Below are positions 6,625 to 7,367 of a stretch of 7,367 nucleotides of DNA, one piece after another. The number at the start of each line of letters is the position of its first letter. Positions within the stretch are counted from its first letter, which is position 1. A model generated the notes under the pieces. It saw only the letters and a list, made by a program, of their open reading frames with translations, made no database searches and was not told the origin of the DNA. The DNA lies in the NCBI GenBank assembly GCA_937897005.1, contig CALCOQ010000023.1, positions 1-7,367 of the forward strand. Reading direction: 5' to 3'. The DNA comes from an uncultured euryarchaeote (GTDB taxonomy: Archaea > Thermoplasmatota > Poseidoniia > Poseidoniales > Poseidoniaceae). The position numbers were made by a program, and so were the translations under genes.

Positions 6625-7367
6625 ATGGCAAGTAAAAGCAAAACAAAGACTTCAAACGAAACTGATGAAAGCAATGAGGGAGACATCGATGATGCCGAGA
6701 CCGAGGTGATACCACTGAGCAAAGAAGTAGAGGCGAGCGAACCGACCATCGTGGATCTACCTGGAGTGGGTCCAGCAACCGCAGAGAAACTACGCGATGC
6801 AGGTTTTGAGGAACTACTGGCAATCGCAGTGATGACGCCTTCAGCGCTGGCAGAAGCTGCAGAACTGGGAGAAGCAGTAGCGGGTAAGATCATCATGTCC
6901 GCCAAGAAGATGGCGAATATCGGTGGCTTCATCAGTGGTGAGGCACTATTGGAACGCCGCCGCGAAGTCCTGAAACTAACGAGCAAGGTACAGTCAATAG
7001 ATGACCTTCTTGGTGGTGGTTTCGAGACCCAGGCCTTGGTAGAGGTCTACGGTGAATTCGGCTCAGGAAAAACCCAGATCGGACACCAACTAGCCGTCAA
7101 TTGCTCACTACCAATAGCAGAAGGTGGCTTGGATGGAGATGTTTTCTACATTGATACAGAAGATACATTTCGCCCGGAGAGAATCACCCAGATGGCGAGA
7201 GGGCAGGGCCTTGATCCTGCGGAAGTACTGAAGAGAATACATGTTGCACGTGCATACAATTCTGCACACCAGATGTTGTTGGTTGATGAGATAAAGCGGT
7301 TATCTTCAGGGTTGAATGTGAAGATGATCATCGTTGATTCCTTGACCAGCCACTTCCGTGCTGAATA
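6625..7367 (+). CDS. radA: DNA repair and recombination protein RadA (partial, C-terminus beyond window)
   Basis: The first 247 residues are present, and the frame is open to the window end. After a hydrophilic 40-residue N-terminal extension rich in Lys, Ser, Glu and Asp comes a helix-hairpin-helix DNA-binding domain (D-L-P-G-V-G-P-A-T-A at 44-53, extending to about 97). The linker carries F-I-S-G at 102-105, where RadA/Rad51 proteins have the F-x-x-A-type polymerisation motif. The RecA-like core follows: Walker A G-E-F-G-S-G-K-T at 143-150, an F-Y-I-D-T-E-D-T-F-R-P-E-R block at 174-186, and Walker B M-I-I-V-D at 234-238 leading into S-L-T-S-H-F-R-A-E. RadA forms ATP-dependent filaments on single-stranded DNA and catalyses homologous pairing and strand exchange. 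Usual family length is about 320-350, so roughly the last quarter to third is missing. It lies 158 nt after the lipoprotein gene and probably has its own promoter. Confidence 0.97.
   Translation, partial: MASKSKTKTSNETDESNEGDIDDAETEVIPLSKEVEASEPTIVDLPGVGPATAEKLRDAGFEELLAIAVMTPSALAEAAELGEAVAGKIIMSAKKMANIGGFISGEALLERRREVLKLTSKVQSIDDLLGGGFETQALVEVYGEFGSGKTQIGHQLAVNCSLPIAEGGLDGDVFYIDTEDTFRPERITQMARGQGLDPAEVLKRIHVARAYNSAHQMLLVDEIKRLSSGLNVKMIIVDSLTSHFRAE

Noticed and set aside
6579..6986. 135-codon minus-strand frame over the start of radA
   Set aside because: It lies antisense to unmistakable RadA sequence. Its serine-rich translation is typical of a shadow frame.

Overview
The window looks archaeal, and most likely comes from a marine Thermoplasmatota lineage such as Marine Group II/III (Poseidoniia). 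That assignment is inference. It rests on an archaeal RadA recombinase, a Fap7/AK6-type kinase of the archaeal family, a CCA-less tRNA with the archaeal initiator signature, and two exported proteins of the FN3/PKD kind that are common in those genomes. No marker gene complete enough for firm placement is present. I see no mobile element, CRISPR array, integrase, toxin-antitoxin pair or defence gene. The region reads as ordinary chromosome.

Minus strand, bases 1-4503: three genes run leftward and may be co-transcribed. First is an AK6/Fap7-like nucleotide kinase (4503-3934). It is followed 25 nt later by a CDP-alcohol phosphatidyltransferase (3908-3177) carrying the complete catalytic motif. 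After a further 103 nt comes a very large cell-surface protein (3073 to beyond base 1, at least 1024 residues). That protein has a signal peptide, five FN3-like and two Ig-like modules, one C-terminal transmembrane helix and an acidic cytoplasmic tail. It fills the first 3 kb in one uninterrupted frame that leaves the window, so it is easy to miss behind the many short antisense ORFs.

Centre, 4504-5523: a 117-nt divergent spacer separates the kinase from a rightward gene (4621-5436). This gene encodes a soluble, helical, lysine/alanine-rich TPR-like protein of unknown function. It ends 12 nt from the 3' end of a leftward initiator tRNA-Met (5523-5449), which has a TATA-like box at a suitable distance.

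Right, 5524-7367: a rightward lipoprotein with a PKD-like domain (5615-6466) is followed, after 157 nt, by the 5' part of radA (6625 to beyond the window end). The radA fragment encodes the HhH domain, Walker A and Walker B.

Functionally the window mixes housekeeping genes (ribosome maturation/nucleotide kinase, initiator tRNA, recombinase, ether-lipid head-group synthesis) with envelope proteins. I found no convincing new multi-gene system. The most useful second looks are the giant surface protein, with a C8 homopolymer just before its membrane anchor, and the uncharacterised helical gene divergent from the Fap7-like kinase.
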